Counted from the first letter of the stretch, positions 28,012-39,108 are shown. The stretch is DNA of 64,000 bases from Ruminococcus sp. AF41-9 (GCF_003477525.1 NZ_QUDO01000015.1:1-64000), one strand, 5' to 3'. Notes: generated from the letters alone by a model not told the origin. Translations and numbers: made by a program.

Positions 28012-29909
28012 TCAGGCTTTTTTCTTATTCCAGATGCTGAATTTCAGCAGGCTCAGAACCATGAGAAGCATAAGGATCACGCCTCCGGCATTGCCGAGGC
28101 TGATGCTTCCTGACAGGTCAAAGACACCGCTTACATTTACAACTGCAAGGATTGCAAGAAGAATACCTACCAGACCTTCACCTGCGATCATACCCGCACA
28201 GTAAAGAGTACCGTCTGTAGCCTGTGCTTCTTTTGTTTTCGCATCTACGTTCTTTCTTCCGTCAACGAACATACGGACAATACCACCGATCATGATGGTA
28301 GCATTCAGGTAGATCGGAAGGTAAAGACCGATGGCAAATGGCATAACCGGAATTCTTAAGATTTCCAGACCAAGTGCAAGGAATACACCGATAAATACCA
28401 GTGTCCACGGAAGTTTGCCGCCCATGATACCTTCTACGATCATCTTCATCAGGGTTGCCTGTGGTGCAGGTACTTCTGCGCTTCCGTATCCCCATGCAGA
28501 GTTCAGGAGATAAAGGACACCACCGATTGCAAGACCGGATGCAATGATACCGATCAGCTCACCGATCTGCTGTTTCTTAGGAGTTGCACCAAGAATATAA
28601 CCGGTCTTTAAGTCCTGTGAAGTATCTCCGGCGATTGCTGCGATGATACAGATAACAGAACCGATCGCGATCGCTGCTTTCATTCCGTCGATATCTGTTT
28701 TTCCGGATGCTTTGATCACCATTGTTGCGATCAGAAGAGTAGCGATTGCCATACCGGATACCGGGTTGTTGGAGGATCCGATAAGACCAACCATACGGGA
28801 AGATACTGTTGCAAAGAAGAAACCGAATACTACAATGATAATGGCACCGATCGGGCTTACCGGGATTGCCGGAACGAGCCAGATGATCGCGATCATTGCC
28901 ACGATACCGATCAGGATGAAGTTCATCGGAAGATCCTGTGCAGTTCTTGCTGTGCTTGTGTTCTTTCCGCCTTTCATACTCTTCATGGAGTCACGGAAAG
29001 TTGTGATGATCAGAGGCAGGGATTTGATCAGGGAAATGATACCACCTGTTGCGATAGCTCCTGCTCCGATATATTTTACATAAGTACTCCAGACAGCGTC
29101 AGCTCCGCCTCCGGCATAGATTGCTGAGATGGTATCTGTTCCAGGATACAGGATGGTATCCGCACCGAACAGGCAGATCATCGGGATCAGTGCCATCCAG
29201 CCGATTAAAGAACCTACAAACATATAGGATGAAATCTTTGGTCCTACGATATATCCAACGCCGAGAAGTGCAGGATATACTTCCATACCGATCTCACCTT
29301 TCAGTCCTTTGATTGCTACTGCAACGTCTGACGGAATCACTTTTAATCCGTCAACTACAAATTTAAATACTGCTGCGATTCCCATACCGGAAAATACAGT
29401 AGCAGCATTGGAGCCGCCTTCTTCGCCTGCAAGAAGTACGTCTGCGCAGGCAGTTCCTTCCGGATAAAGAAGTGTCGCATGCTCTTTTACAATCAGTGCA
29501 TTACGAAGTGGTACCATAAAAGTACACCCAGAATACCGCCGCAAAGAGCGATCAGTGTGATTTCCACAAGACTTGGGTTCTCGCAGAGACCCTCCTCTGC
29601 CCATAGGAATAATGCAGGCATGGTGAAGATCGCACCTGCTGCCAGTGATTCACCGGCAGAACCGATCGTCTGAACCATGTTACTCTCCAGGATGGAGTTT
29701 TTCTTCATGATCTTACGGATCACGCCCATGGAGATAACTGCTGCCGGAATGGAAGCAGAGACAGTCATACCGACACGCAGACCAAGATAAGCATTGGCTG
29801 CACCGAATACAACTGCGAGAATAACACCCATGATAATGGATGTCGCCGTAAATTCCGGTGTGATTTTATCCGCCGGGATATACGGTTTGAATTCTTTGTT
29901 TTCGTTCAT
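28012..29909 (-). CDS. OPT family oligopeptide transporter (frameshifted)
   Basis: Two frames join to one protein of about 632 residues. The N-terminal part (29909 to about 29520) starts MNENKEFKPYIPADK and has the OPT signature AANAYLGLRVGMTVSASIPAAVI. The rest (from 29520 to 28012) continues with MVPLRNALIVKEHATLLYPEGTA and about a dozen further membrane segments. Adding one T to the run at 29518-29521 restores GGILGVLFMVPLRN. Family knowledge: OPT proteins import peptides or metal-chelate complexes. The ATG at 29909 follows GGAGAGG. As with other genes here, the lost base may be a sequencing error, and the domain is otherwise complete. Confidence 0.85.
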
Positions 29910-30107
29910 GATTTCCTCTCCCTTTTGTATAATATAATAAGTGTTATGAATTTATAGCAATTCCAGAATACTGCTATAGAAACATTCTACATTATACCAA
30001 ATTTGTACAAAAAGGCAAGTTGAAAATACTGGTTTTTTATGCACTTTGATGAGTTATATTGTTAGATTGTTATTACGTTACTTTGTTAACGTACTGATAT
30101 TTCATAT

Positions 30108-31907
30108 TTACTCATCTGAGTCAAGCTGCTTGATCAGATAACGTCCTACAATCTTTGAAAAATTGGAAATATCGCGGATATAGGCAAAGTCTTTTCCGAA
30201 AATTTTCTTCTCTGTTGCCAGATCTTTTTCCTCTCCTGCAAAAACGCCAAGGACGCTGACTCCCTGATTTCTGAGGTGGCGGATTTCTGTTGCTGTGTCA
30301 TGAATGGCATATTTTCCCATGTAAGGTTCCGGATTCTTTGCATGAGGACGGTTGACAATGACATCATAAGGTTTTCCATCACTTAGCACGATCAGGATTT
30401 TCTTTTCCTCCGGACGCTGAAGCAGACCATATCCCACCGTTTTTATGGCAAGGCCGTCCCGGTTATTGGAGGAAGTCACATAATTGAAAATGTTCTCATT
30501 GGCAGACTGCGGATCATCATATTCCCGGAATCTGTGCAGGATCGTATAGTCCCAGAACGTACAGAAGCTCATGACTCTGTGCGGTAGTTCCACATTGCTC
30601 AACGCCTCACTGATGATATATGCCTGCAATGCCACATCACCCTGACGCACCATCTGCGAACCGCTGGCATCGATCAGAACATCTACCACGAAATCAGACG
30701 CATCTGATTTCAGCTCCCTCCGGAAAAGGTTTGCCTCACTGCTTCTTCCCACTCTCCACAGTCTTGATGGAATGATCGTTCCTCTGTCAGACAGAACTTC
30801 CTGTGTCTCGCTTTTCAATACCAACGTTTTCTTTAACAGTTCTGTCAGTGATGCAATATTTCTTTTTACGATTCTGTGCTTGTCGTGATACAGCCAGATA
30901 TTCTTATTCTTCAGACGTACCGCATATTCATACTGGTAATTGCGCTTTACCGGATTCTTCAGGATTCCTTCTGTGAAATAAAGGCTGCAGTCTCTGTGGA
31001 GTTCCCTGCACATGAGGTAATTCATCCTTTTCTCTTCCGCCGGAGTCAGATAAGTTTTGCCAAAGTTCAGTTCCACGTAGGTGTAAGCTTTCTCCAGTTC
31101 TTCTTCTGTGAGGATCGTGACCTTATGTTTCGTCTGGCGTTTTTTCTCCATCTCCTCTGTGACAGCAGTGTCTTCCATATCTGTGATCTTATTCGTCATC
31201 TGCTCAATATAACTTTCCAGTGCCTCCTCATAGAGCTCCTCTGTGAGAAAATCCTCCCAGTTATATTCCGTCAGTTCTTCCATGGTCACTGCCATGACCT
31301 GTGTAAGACTTCCGTGAAGTTTCTCAAACTCCGGATCAATAATGGTATTGTAAAGCTGGTCGATCACCCGGATCAGTTCCATGGTATCTGCCACTTCTCT
31401 CGCCTGATATACCACGTCCCTGATTTTTCTCAGGTGCTCCTCTACCTGATGGTTTCCGCCACTCAGCCTGTCTCTCAGGATTGCAATCTTCAGTCTTCCC
31501 AGGATATCTCCGTAGGCAGGCATCCGTTCAAATTCCTGATCCAGGATATCTTCGAAGGCTTTTTTCTGCATTTCCCGGACTCCCGGACGTTCTTCACAGA
31601 TTTTCTCCCCGATGGCTTCTTCCACACATAGCTGTGCGATCACGGTCAGTTCCCCTTCGGACGCCTGACAGAATACCTTTTTTACCAGGTACATTCCCAG
31701 TAAATCCTTGTCAAAATATTTTGCCAGTGCCCCCTGTTTGATCCCGTCATACAGAGCAATTGCCTTAGAACGCAGATACAGAGAAACATCTACTTTCATA
31801 TTCAGGGAATAGTCTCCGCTGATCGTCCAGAGAAGATTCCGGATCCTGTTCTCCAGTTCCAGGCGGTAATCGTCAATCTCTACGATCTTTTCATCCTTCA
31901 TATACAT
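30108..31907 (-). CDS. VWA-domain protein of the MoxR/VWA pair
   Basis: 599 residues. The first 370 are helical and charged; the C-terminal third is a von Willebrand A domain with the metal site DASGSQM (near residue 411), TFWDYT and VLSDGKPYD. It resembles the large partner of CbbQ/NorQ-type ATPases. Family knowledge: MoxR ATPases with VWA partners act as chaperones that insert metals or activate enzyme complexes. Its start overlaps the end of the MoxR gene by 17 bases, so the two are cotranslated. The client is not evident; type III glutamine synthetase is next door but unlinked by known function. Confidence 0.82.
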   Translation of the reverse strand: MYMKDEKIVEIDDYRLELENRIRNLLWTISGDYSLNMKVDVSLYLRSKAIALYDGIKQGALAKYFDKDLLGMYLVKKVFCQASEGELTVIAQLCVEEAIGEKICEERPGVREMQKKAFEDILDQEFERMPAYGDILGRLKIAILRDRLSGGNHQVEEHLRKIRDVVYQAREVADTMELIRVIDQLYNTIIDPEFEKLHGSLTQVMAVTMEELTEYNWEDFLTEELYEEALESYIEQMTNKITDMEDTAVTEEMEKKRQTKHKVTILTEEELEKAYTYVELNFGKTYLTPAEEKRMNYLMCRELHRDCSLYFTEGILKNPVKRNYQYEYAVRLKNKNIWLYHDKHRIVKRNIASLTELLKKTLVLKSETQEVLSDRGTIIPSRLWRVGRSSEANLFRRELKSDASDFVVDVLIDASGSQMVRQGDVALQAYIISEALSNVELPHRVMSFCTFWDYTILHRFREYDDPQSANENIFNYVTSSNNRDGLAIKTVGYGLLQRPEEKKILIVLSDGKPYDVIVNRPHAKNPEPYMGKYAIHDTATEIRHLRNQGVSVLGVFAGEEKDLATEKKIFGKDFAYIRDISNFSKIVGRYLIKQLDSDE

Positions 31908-32811
31908 CTTCCTTTGTCCAGTCTGCCGGGATACGGGTGCTTACCACATCCTCCACGATTTCTTTTTCAAATACATCGAAGGTTTTGTTTACCACACCCA
32001 TGGTCACAGCCTTTCTCGGTGAAAGCCCGGTTTCCACGATCTTCATGGCAGCAAGGAGTCCTCGAAGGTCCAGCGGCTTGGTCGAAATCTCGCTGTTGGA
32101 TGCCTTTAACTGAAGATCCAGAAATACTCCGATAAACTGTTTTCTGGCATTTTCTTTTACATTCGGGAACATCTTCTGAAAAATAAATTCCAGGGAATCT
32201 TCTGTCTGAGCAGGCATATCGATTACCAGGAATCTTGATACCAGTGCCTCATTTAATTCTTTCGTTCCCGCATATCCATAATTCATGGTTCCGATAAAAC
32301 GTGCTGCCGGATGAAGATCAATTTTGTCGTATCCCGGCACATCAATGGAACGACGATAATCCAGAGTAGCATGGAGAACGGAAACCGCATCGTTCTTCGC
32401 CATGTTGATCTCATCCAGGATTCCAAATCCACCGTACTCGGCACACTGGTAAATCGTTCCCTTTCTCAGCTTCACCTCATTGTCCACAAACGTATCTGTG
32501 CCAATCAGATCACCGCTGTTGGTATTTACATGAAAAGAAACATTATAGGCCGGGCGGTTAAAAATATATGCCAGATTCTCTGCCAGAATATTTTTTCCGG
32601 TGGCTTTCGGTCCTGTCAGAAGAAGGTTCTCTCCTTTCAGAAGTCCGGCGATCGCCATTTCCAGAATATCTTTTCCATAAAAAGGAATGGACGGTTTTAC
32701 TATTCTCTCTGCTGTCTCCGGTGCTACTTCATATTGTTTTCTGAATTCCTCTACTCTTTTTATCAGTTCCGGGGAAACCTGCTGCTCCTCCAGAAATTTC
32801 AGTTCTTCCAT
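31891..32811 (-). CDS. MoxR family AAA ATPase
   Basis: About 306 residues. Walker A is GPKATGKN, Walker B GFGILDEINMA, sensor 1 GTMNYGYAG, and an Arg finger lies in EALVSRFL. A C-terminal helical lid follows (RKAVTMGVVNKTFD). The first ATG (32817) has GGAG directly in front of it; the ATG two codons later has proper spacing and is preferred. It is cotranslated with the VWA gene (17-base overlap). Family knowledge: such ATPases remodel or activate a metalloenzyme or protein complex; the target is unknown. Confidence 0.85.
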   Translation of the reverse strand: MEELKFLEEQQVSPELIKRVEEFRKQYEVAPETAERIVKPSIPFYGKDILEMAIAGLLKGENLLLTGPKATGKNILAENLAYIFNRPAYNVSFHVNTNSGDLIGTDTFVDNEVKLRKGTIYQCAEYGGFGILDEINMAKNDAVSVLHATLDYRRSIDVPGYDKIDLHPAARFIGTMNYGYAGTKELNEALVSRFLVIDMPAQTEDSLEFIFQKMFPNVKENARKQFIGVFLDLQLKASNSEISTKPLDLRGLLAAMKIVETGLSPRKAVTMGVVNKTFDVFEKEIVEDVVSTRIPADWTKEDVYEG

Positions 32812-32837
32812 ATGCATCTCCTTTTAGAATCAAGAAA

Positions 32838-32863
32838 GAATCCTGCCATAATAAACAGGATTC
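32838..32863 (-). terminator. Terminator after glnN
   Basis: Eight-base stem GAATCCTG/CAGGATTC (32838-32845 with 32856-32863), followed on the minus strand by TTTCTT. It lies 33 bases after the glutamine synthetase stop. Confidence 0.7.
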
Positions 32864-32895
32864 CTTCCATATTATATATGATATTTATATCTGTC

Positions 32896-35016
32896 TTAAA
32901 CCTCAAATACCAGATCCCCGTAAGACGGCATCGGCCACATTTCCTTGTCCACGATCATTTCCAGTTCATCTACAGGCTGACGTAAAGCTTCCATTGCAGG
33001 AACAACTTTCTCCTTGCAGAACACAGCTCTGTCACGTCCTTCTGCGTATTCCGGAATCTTCTCAACCAGTTTGCTGAGTTTACTCATGGCACTGTTTGTA
33101 CTCTTTAAGAGTTTGGATGCCTTCTTGAGCAGGTCAAGCTGTACGCTGACATCGATCAGACCTTCGCCCGCTGTTTTTACTGTGTTGATAGAATCGCCAA
33201 GTACGGTTGTATATCTGATCACTGCCGGGATGATCTGCTTGGTTGCAATGTCGATCATGGTCTTAGCTTCGATGTTGATCGCCTTGGAGTAAATCTCATA
33301 TTTGATCTCTGCACGGGATTCCAGCTCTGTTCTGGAGAATACGTCAAACTCTTCAAACAGTTTGATGGATTTCTCTGTGGTAAGTGCAGGAATAGCATCT
33401 ACCATCGTCGGAAGGATCGGCAGGCCACGGCGTTTCGCTTCTGCTTCCCATTCCGGAGCATAGCCGTTTCCGTTGAATACAATCTTCTGATGCTCTGTTG
33501 CATATTCTTTGATCAGGTCATGTACTGCCAGTTCAAAATCAGGCGCATTTTCCAGACGGTCGCAGGCTTCCTTGAATACCTCTGCTGTGATCGTGTTCAG
33601 AACTACGTTGCATCCGGAAATGGAGTCTCTGGAACCTACCATACGGAATTCGAATTTATTTCCTGTGAAAGCAAACGGTGAAGTACGGTTACGGTCTGTC
33701 GCATCTTTCATGAAGTCAGGCAGTGTCTTAACACCTGTTTCCAGTTTGCTTCCTTTTTTACTGTGTGTTGCAGTTCCTGTGTTGACCAGCTGCTCGAGAA
33801 CATCCTCAAGCTGTTCTCCAAGGAATACGGAGATTACAACCGGAGGTGCTTCATGACCGCCAAGTCTCTGGTCATTTCCTACATCTGCTGCGGATTCACG
33901 GAGAAGGTCTGCATGCTCATCCACTGCTTTCAGGATACAGGTCAGAATCAGCAGGAACTGGATATTGTCATGAGGTGTTTTGCCCGGATCCAGAAGATTG
34001 ATTCCGTCATCTGTGGTAAGGGACCAGTTATTGTGTTTACCGGAACCGTTTACCCCTGCGAATGGTTTCTCATGAAGCAGGCAGCGCATACCGTGGCGGC
34101 TGGCTACTTTCTTCAGGATACGCATCATCATCTGGTTCTGGTCTGCTGCGATATTGACCGGTGCGTAGATCGGTGCAAGCTCATGCTGTGCAGGAGCAAC
34201 CTCGTTGTGCTGTGTCTTGGCAGGTACACCGAGTTTCCAGCATTCTTCGTTGACTTCTTTCATATATGCGGAAATTCTCTGGCGGATTGTTCCGAAATAA
34301 TGGTCATCCATCTCCTGACCCTTAGGAGGCATGGCACCAAACAGGGTTCTGCCTGTATAGATCAGGTCTTTTCTCTGAAGCCATTTCTCTTTGTCCACCA
34401 GGAAATATTCCTGCTCTGCTCCTACAGACGGAGTTACTTTCTTAGAGGTTGTGTTTCCGAAAAGTCTGAGCAGGCGGAGTGCCTGGGTGTTGATTGCTTC
34501 CATAGAACGCAGTAACGGTGTTTTCTGGTCAAGGGCTTCTCCTGTATAGGAGCAGAATGCGGTCGGGATGCAGAGAGTTGCACCTGCTGCATCATGGCGG
34601 ACAAATGCCGGTGATGTGCAGTCCCATGCTGTATATCCTCTTGCCTCAAAAGTTGCTCTTAAACCGCCGGACGGGAAGGATGACGCATCCGGTTCTCCTT
34701 TGATCAGTTCTTTTCCGGAGAAAGACATCAGAACCTTGCCGTTATCCATCGGAGCTGTGATAAAGGCATCATGTTTCTCTGCTGTCACACCGGTAAGAGG
34801 CTGGAACCAGTGGCTGTAGTGTGTTGCACCTTTTTCAATAGCCCATTCTTTCATCTCATGTGCAACGACATCTGCAATTTCCATAGACAGCTCTTTGCCT
34901 TCTTCTATGGTTTTTTTCAATTCTTTGTAGATCTTCTTCGGGAGACGTGCCTGCATGACAGAATCATTAAACACATCGCATCCAAAAGTCTCTACTACAT
35001 TGATATACTCACCCAT
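32896..35016 (-). CDS. glnN: Type III glutamine synthetase
   Basis: 706 residues, the length of GlnN-type enzymes rather than the 440-470 of GlnA. Family marks are [23 protein letters not shown] near the start, [41 protein letters not shown] and FRMVGSRDS, covering the ammonia, glutamate and ATP sites. Role: ATP-dependent amidation of glutamate to glutamine in the cytoplasm. The ATG lies one base after the stop of the upstream lipid-kinase gene, whose tail carries the AAGGAG site, so both are coupled. It ends at a clear terminator. Confidence 0.96.
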   Translation of the reverse strand: MGEYINVVETFGCDVFNDSVMQARLPKKIYKELKKTIEEGKELSMEIADVVAHEMKEWAIEKGATHYSHWFQPLTGVTAEKHDAFITAPMDNGKVLMSFSGKELIKGEPDASSFPSGGLRATFEARGYTAWDCTSPAFVRHDAAGATLCIPTAFCSYTGEALDQKTPLLRSMEAINTQALRLLRLFGNTTSKKVTPSVGAEQEYFLVDKEKWLQRKDLIYTGRTLFGAMPPKGQEMDDHYFGTIRQRISAYMKEVNEECWKLGVPAKTQHNEVAPAQHELAPIYAPVNIAADQNQMMMRILKKVASRHGMRCLLHEKPFAGVNGSGKHNNWSLTTDDGINLLDPGKTPHDNIQFLLILTCILKAVDEHADLLRESAADVGNDQRLGGHEAPPVVISVFLGEQLEDVLEQLVNTGTATHSKKGSKLETGVKTLPDFMKDATDRNRTSPFAFTGNKFEFRMVGSRDSISGCNVVLNTITAEVFKEACDRLENAPDFELAVHDLIKEYATEHQKIVFNGNGYAPEWEAEAKRRGLPILPTMVDAIPALTTEKSIKLFEEFDVFSRTELESRAEIKYEIYSKAINIEAKTMIDIATKQIIPAVIRYTTVLGDSINTVKTAGEGLIDVSVQLDLLKKASKLLKSTNSAMSKLSKLVEKIPEYAEGRDRAVFCKEKVVPAMEALRQPVDELEMIVDKEMWPMPSYGDLVFEV

Positions 35017-35017
35017 T

Positions 35018-35968
35018 TTAGTTCTCCTTTTTATTTATTAATGGGGACAGACCGGAAAGCCTGTTTCCCTCATTTCTGGTACTTTTCAGATAAAGATTCA
35101 GTGCCTCATGGCAGTTCTCAATATCCACCTGCGTATGGCTTCCTCCAAATTCTCCGTCCAGCGTCCAGGGAACCGCTTCCTCTGAAGTGATCGTCAGTCT
35201 TGATGACTTGAAAGAATGGATCAGATCCGTGTTATCCTCCGCTGTCAGCATGGCTGTCATGATCTCCTGTAATTCCAGCGGATTTTTCGGACGTGTGATC
35301 ATGGTGACTTCAAAAAGTCCGTCATTCATGTCAACGTTTTTGCCTGTCAGGTTCTTAAATCCTCCCACAGATCTGGAGTTGGTGACCATTCCGAAAATGA
35401 AATCATTTTCTACTGTCAGTTCTTCTGATTCAATTTTCATATGGTATGATTTGATATCGAAAAGACGTTTGACACCTTCCAGAAGGTAAGCAACATGACC
35501 GAGGATATTTTTCAGATCCTGGTCTGTCTGGTAGGCTACGTCCGTGAAAAGACCGAAAGCTGCAATATATGTAAAACTCTGGTTATTGAATCTGCCGATA
35601 TCGCAGTGATAAAGCTGCTCTGTCATGATCATGGAAGCTGCTTCTGTCATGCTTTTCGGCATAAAAAGACTGTTTGCAAAATCATTGGTACTTCCTGCCG
35701 GAATATACCCGATGGGAACATTACTTTTTTTCTCCATCACTCCTGTGACTACTTCGTCAAGAGTGCCGTCACCGCCACTGCACACGATCAGGTCTACCTT
35801 ATCATGATATTCTTTGGCTTTCTCATAAGCATCTCTTGATTTCTGCGTGGAATAGATGATGACTTCATATCCACCTTTATTGAATATATCTACGATATCG
35901 AGCAGGTTTGCCTTGATCTTGCCTTTGCCTGCTTTGGGATTGAAAATAAAGAGCATTTTCTTTTCCAT
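35018..35968 (-). CDS. Diacylglycerol/lipid kinase family (DgkB/YegS type)
   Basis: 316 residues. DAGK catalytic domain with NPKAGKGK, the glycine-rich nucleotide motif [13 protein letters not shown] and the lipid-site region [13 protein letters not shown]; the C-terminal beta domain has NDGLFEV and WTLDGEFGG. Family knowledge: phosphorylates diacylglycerol to phosphatidate in the lipoteichoic-acid/phospholipid cycle; a related sphingosine kinase activity is possible. First gene before glnN. A divergent promoter region (35969-36205) separates it from the plus-strand phosphatase. Confidence 0.9.
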   Translation of the reverse strand: MEKKMLFIFNPKAGKGKIKANLLDIVDIFNKGGYEVIIYSTQKSRDAYEKAKEYHDKVDLIVCSGGDGTLDEVVTGVMEKKSNVPIGYIPAGSTNDFANSLFMPKSMTEAASMIMTEQLYHCDIGRFNNQSFTYIAAFGLFTDVAYQTDQDLKNILGHVAYLLEGVKRLFDIKSYHMKIESEELTVENDFIFGMVTNSRSVGGFKNLTGKNVDMNDGLFEVTMITRPKNPLELQEIMTAMLTAEDNTDLIHSFKSSRLTITSEEAVPWTLDGEFGGSHTQVDIENCHEALNLYLKSTRNEGNRLSGLSPLINKKEN

Positions 35969-36205
35969 TCAGATTCTCTCCTTTTTTCAAAGTCTGGGAG
36001 CCGCACCTGCTGTCATAAGCAAGATACAGATTTCTGCTGTCTGCATCCGTTATGATTTTACAGATCGCGGATTTCTATTTATATAATATAAAAAAAATGA
36101 AGCCAAAAGTCAATGGTGAAGAAACACTGACTGGAAAAATTTCTGTTTCCATGATAAAATAAATCCGTTATTTGACTGTTTATCATTCTGGAAGGAGTCC
36201 GATCT

Positions 36206-37000
36206 ATGATTAAATTAATTGCAACGGATATCGATGGAACCCTGGTAAAGGACGGAACCCTGGCGATCGATCCGGAATATATGGAGGTTGTGGGAAAACT
36301 GGTTGAAAAGGGAATGATCTTTGTGGCATGTTCCGGGCGACAGTACCGGAGCGAACGCAAACTGTTTGCCCCTGTCGCAGACAGGCTGTTATATATTTCA
36401 GATGGAGGCACGGTAGTCCGTACACCGGAAAAAATCTTAAAAGTTCATACTCTGGATGAAGCAGTCTGGAAAGGAATGTGCACCATGGTCCGTGAGCAGA
36501 TGCCTTCCTGCGACTATTTTCTTTCTACCCCGGAATGTTCCTTTGCAGAGGATGGCGGAAGTCGGATGTTCCACTGGTTAAGAGATTCTTATGGCTATGA
36601 CATGCATGAACTTTCAGAGCTGTCACGTCTTACAGACCAGCAGGTGATCAAGTTCTCCGTATACCATCCGAATGCCTGCGAAGAAATGTGTGCGCCTTTA
36701 TTTACCCCGTCCTGGAAAGACCAGGTGACTCTGGTTTCCGCAGGAAAAGAATGGATGGATGCCACGCCCATTGGTGCGGGAAAAGGTTCTGCTCTGGCAT
36801 TTCTGCAGGAATTTCTTGGAATCTCTCCGGAGGAAACCTGTACCTTCGGTGATAATATCAATGACATTGAAATGCTTCAGGAAGCCGGTTTAAGCTTCGC
36901 GGTCTCCAATGCCAGAGAAGAAGTCAGAAACGCAGCCAAGGATATCTGCAGACCTTACTGGGAAAATGGAGTTCTGGAGATTCTGAAATCCTTCCTTTAA
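36206..37000 (+). CDS. HAD family Cof-type sugar-phosphate phosphatase
   Basis: 264 residues; the only plus-strand gene in the window. Motif I is DIDGTLVKDG (nucleophile Asp9), motif II ACSGRQ, motif III around AGKEWMD, and motif IV GDNINDIEML. The cap domain (about 85-185) is of the C2b type. Family knowledge: Cof/YwpJ enzymes remove phosphate from sugars, flavins or nucleotides; the substrate is not readable. The start has GGAAGGAG seven bases upstream. A bidirectional terminator follows. Confidence 0.92.
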   Translation: MIKLIATDIDGTLVKDGTLAIDPEYMEVVGKLVEKGMIFVACSGRQYRSERKLFAPVADRLLYISDGGTVVRTPEKILKVHTLDEAVWKGMCTMVREQMPSCDYFLSTPECSFAEDGGSRMFHWLRDSYGYDMHELSELSRLTDQQVIKFSVYHPNACEEMCAPLFTPSWKDQVTLVSAGKEWMDATPIGAGKGSALAFLQEFLGISPEETCTFGDNINDIEMLQEAGLSFAVSNAREEVRNAAKDICRPYWENGVLEILKSFL

Positions 37001-37071
37001 CACTGTAATACAGAAAGCTGATTTCAATGGTTTCATTTTATAAAATCACTGCATATTGTATTTTTAAACGC

Positions 37072-37118
37072 AAAAATATTCTCACCGACAAAAAATTATA
37101 TCCGGCGAGAATATTTTT
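37072..37118. terminator. Bidirectional terminator between the phosphatase and fabV
   Basis: Twelve-base stem AAAAATATTCTC/GAGAATATTTTT (37072-37083 with 37107-37118). It has A-runs on one side and T-runs on the other, so it can stop transcripts of the plus-strand phosphatase and of the converging fabV gene. Confidence 0.85.
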
Positions 37119-37202
37119 ATGTTTTTATCTTTCGTTTTTATAGATTATATTTTATGGATCATAAAAATCACAGGAACATTTTCTTCCCATCATTTCTGCC
37201 AG

Positions 37203-38387
37203 TTACATTATAATTCCTTTAATCTCTACGTCCGCATCTACATCCTGCGTATAGTCGATATCGTCATAACGGAATCCAAACATATGGTAAAAATCTTCCC
37301 AGTACCCTTCAATATCGCAGTACTCTTTCACAGTATCCGTGGTCACTGCTTCCCAGCATTTCCTTACTTCTTTCTGGATTTCAGGAGTCAGCTCATAGTC
37401 GTCCATGCGGATAAATCCGTTTTCGTCCGTCTGAAATCCTTTGTCTGTGTAGAGTTTCTGCGTAAACAGTCTGGAAATCTGCTGAATGCAGTTTTCGTGG
37501 GTTCCGGCTTTTTTCATGACTTTATAGAGGATGGCAAAATACAGCGGCACAACGGGAATTGCGGCACTTGCCTGTGTAACCAGTCCTTTATTTACTGAGA
37601 TCACGGCACGAACATCCGGATGTGCCTGATTAATTTCAGACATGGTTTTCTGCAAATGCTGTTTGGCAGTTCCTATTGTTCCGTGATAATAAATTGGATA
37701 AGTCAGCTCTGGTCCGATATAGGAATAGGCAACTGTTACTGCATTCTCAGCCAGTACATCTGCCTCTTTCAGCACATCAATCCACTCTGCCCAGTCTTCG
37801 CCGCCCATCACCTTCACGGTACTGAGAACTTCTTCTTCTGTTGCAGGTCCTACAGTTTTCTCTGTAATCTCATTGTTTCTCAGATCCAGGCTTTTCTCTG
37901 TAAAGGATTCTCCTGTGGTCTTCAGACAGGAGGACCATGTTCTGCCTTCTGCATCGGTACGTCTCGGCGCAGCCAGACTGTAAACGACCAGATCCACTTT
38001 TCCCAGATCTTTTCTGATTACTTCGATTGCCTTCTCTTTAATTTCTCTGGAAAAAGCATCCCCATTGATCGTTTTGGCATAAGCACCTTTCTCTGCTGCC
38101 AGGCGATGAAATTCTGCCGTATTATACCAACCCGGTGTAGCCGTTCTTCTGCCGTTTGCCTGACGTTCAAACATAATTCCCAGAGTATCTGCCCCGCAGT
38201 TCTCCAGCGCACAGATACGGGATGCCAGACCATATCCTGTGGAACATCCGATGATCAGTGCTTTCTTTGTTCCGTTTACTGTTCCCTGCCTACAGGCATA
38301 CTCTGCCTGATTACGCACACTTTCTGCACACCCCAGAGGATGTGCAGTTGTGCAGATATATTCTCTTACTTTTGGTTCGATGATCAT
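37203..38387 (-). CDS. fabV: Trans-2-enoyl-CoA/ACP reductase FabV
   Basis: 394 residues. The NADH site is IIGCSTGYGLASR (about 45-57); the active-site Tyr-x8-Lys pair is in YPIYYHGTIGTAK. The C-terminal tail QDVDADVEIKGI closes the domain. Family knowledge: reduces the double bond of enoyl-ACP or enoyl-CoA with NADH; FabV-type enzymes are triclosan tolerant. It is longer than FabI, as expected. It stands alone between terminators. Confidence 0.93.
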   Translation of the reverse strand: MIIEPKVREYICTTAHPLGCAESVRNQAEYACRQGTVNGTKKALIIGCSTGYGLASRICALENCGADTLGIMFERQANGRRTATPGWYNTAEFHRLAAEKGAYAKTINGDAFSREIKEKAIEVIRKDLGKVDLVVYSLAAPRRTDAEGRTWSSCLKTTGESFTEKSLDLRNNEITEKTVGPATEEEVLSTVKVMGGEDWAEWIDVLKEADVLAENAVTVAYSYIGPELTYPIYYHGTIGTAKQHLQKTMSEINQAHPDVRAVISVNKGLVTQASAAIPVVPLYFAILYKVMKKAGTHENCIQQISRLFTQKLYTDKGFQTDENGFIRMDDYELTPEIQKEVRKCWEAVTTDTVKEYCDIEGYWEDFYHMFGFRYDDIDYTQDVDADVEIKGIIM

Positions 38388-38478
38388 GATTCCCTGTTCT
38401 CCTTAATTCTTAAATTGTATTATATATACTATATGTATGAGTTGCAAATATTTTGATTTCCAAAGTATTATATCAGAG

Positions 38479-38531
38479 AAAAAGCAGAACGTAAAGAGAA
38501 AAACATTTCTTCCTTTTCATTTCTGCTTTTT
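38479..38531 (-). terminator. Terminator after dut
   Basis: Stem AAAAAGCAGAA/TTCTGCTTTTT (38479-38489 with 38521-38531) with a 31-base loop, followed by T-rich sequence on the minus strand. It can also act in the other direction. Confidence 0.55.
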
Positions 38532-38573
38532 AAACACTCGGTAACGGTTTTTATCAGACTGCTTTGTGAAAGA

Positions 38574-39089
38574 TTACTTTGTGGTACTTCCAAATCCACC
38601 GTTACGGATTTCTGTTGCATCGTCATCCACCGTAATTCCATACTCCACAAAGATTCCCTGCATAAATCCGGTATCTGCCGGAATTGTCAGTGTCTTATCC
38701 TCATTGGAATCGTTCGTGATCTTTGCGAAAATATGTCCTTCGTTGTCTGAATAGAAATAGTCGCTGTCAATGATTCCAACGGTGTTGTTGAGCTGAAGAC
38801 GGTATTTGAATCCCAGACCGCTTCTCGGATAGCATTTCAGTACCCATTCCGGCTGCATTTCCACGCGGATTCCTGTAGGGATCTTGACTGTCTCGCCCGG
38901 TTTCAGGGTAAATTCTGCCGGTGCAAAGAAATCGTATCCTGCGCTTCCGGCTGTCGCTCTTTTCGGAAGGCGGATCGCATCGTATACTTTCTCTGCTTCT
39001 TCCTGAGACTGTGCAAAAGTATCGATCCAGTCTGCTGTGAAGCGTTCTTTGCTTACTTTATGGAATTTCGCGATTCGTTTCATTTTCAT
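38574..39089 (-). CDS. dut: dUTP diphosphatase
   Basis: 171 residues, trimeric dUTPase type: GSAGYDFFAP (motif 1), YPRSGLGFKY (motif 2), NTVGIIDSDY (motif 3), GFMQGIFVEYG (motif 4) and the glycine-rich tail RNGGFGSTT (motif 5). Role: converts dUTP to dUMP, keeping uracil out of DNA. Two ATGs (39089 and 39083) share one GAGG; the second is better spaced. The N-terminal 40 residues are longer than in the E. coli enzyme. It is separated from nrdG by a strong terminator. Confidence 0.93.
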   Translation of the reverse strand: MKMKRIAKFHKVSKERFTADWIDTFAQSQEEAEKVYDAIRLPKRATAGSAGYDFFAPAEFTLKPGETVKIPTGIRVEMQPEWVLKCYPRSGLGFKYRLQLNNTVGIIDSDYFYSDNEGHIFAKITNDSNEDKTLTIPADTGFMQGIFVEYGITVDDDATEIRNGGFGSTTK

Positions 39090-39108
39090 TATCCTCTCTT
39101 TGGCAAAA

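Noticed and set aside
30876..31631. Plus-strand open frame of 251 codons within the VWA gene
   Set aside because: It is antisense of a real gene, has no start site and no known motif.
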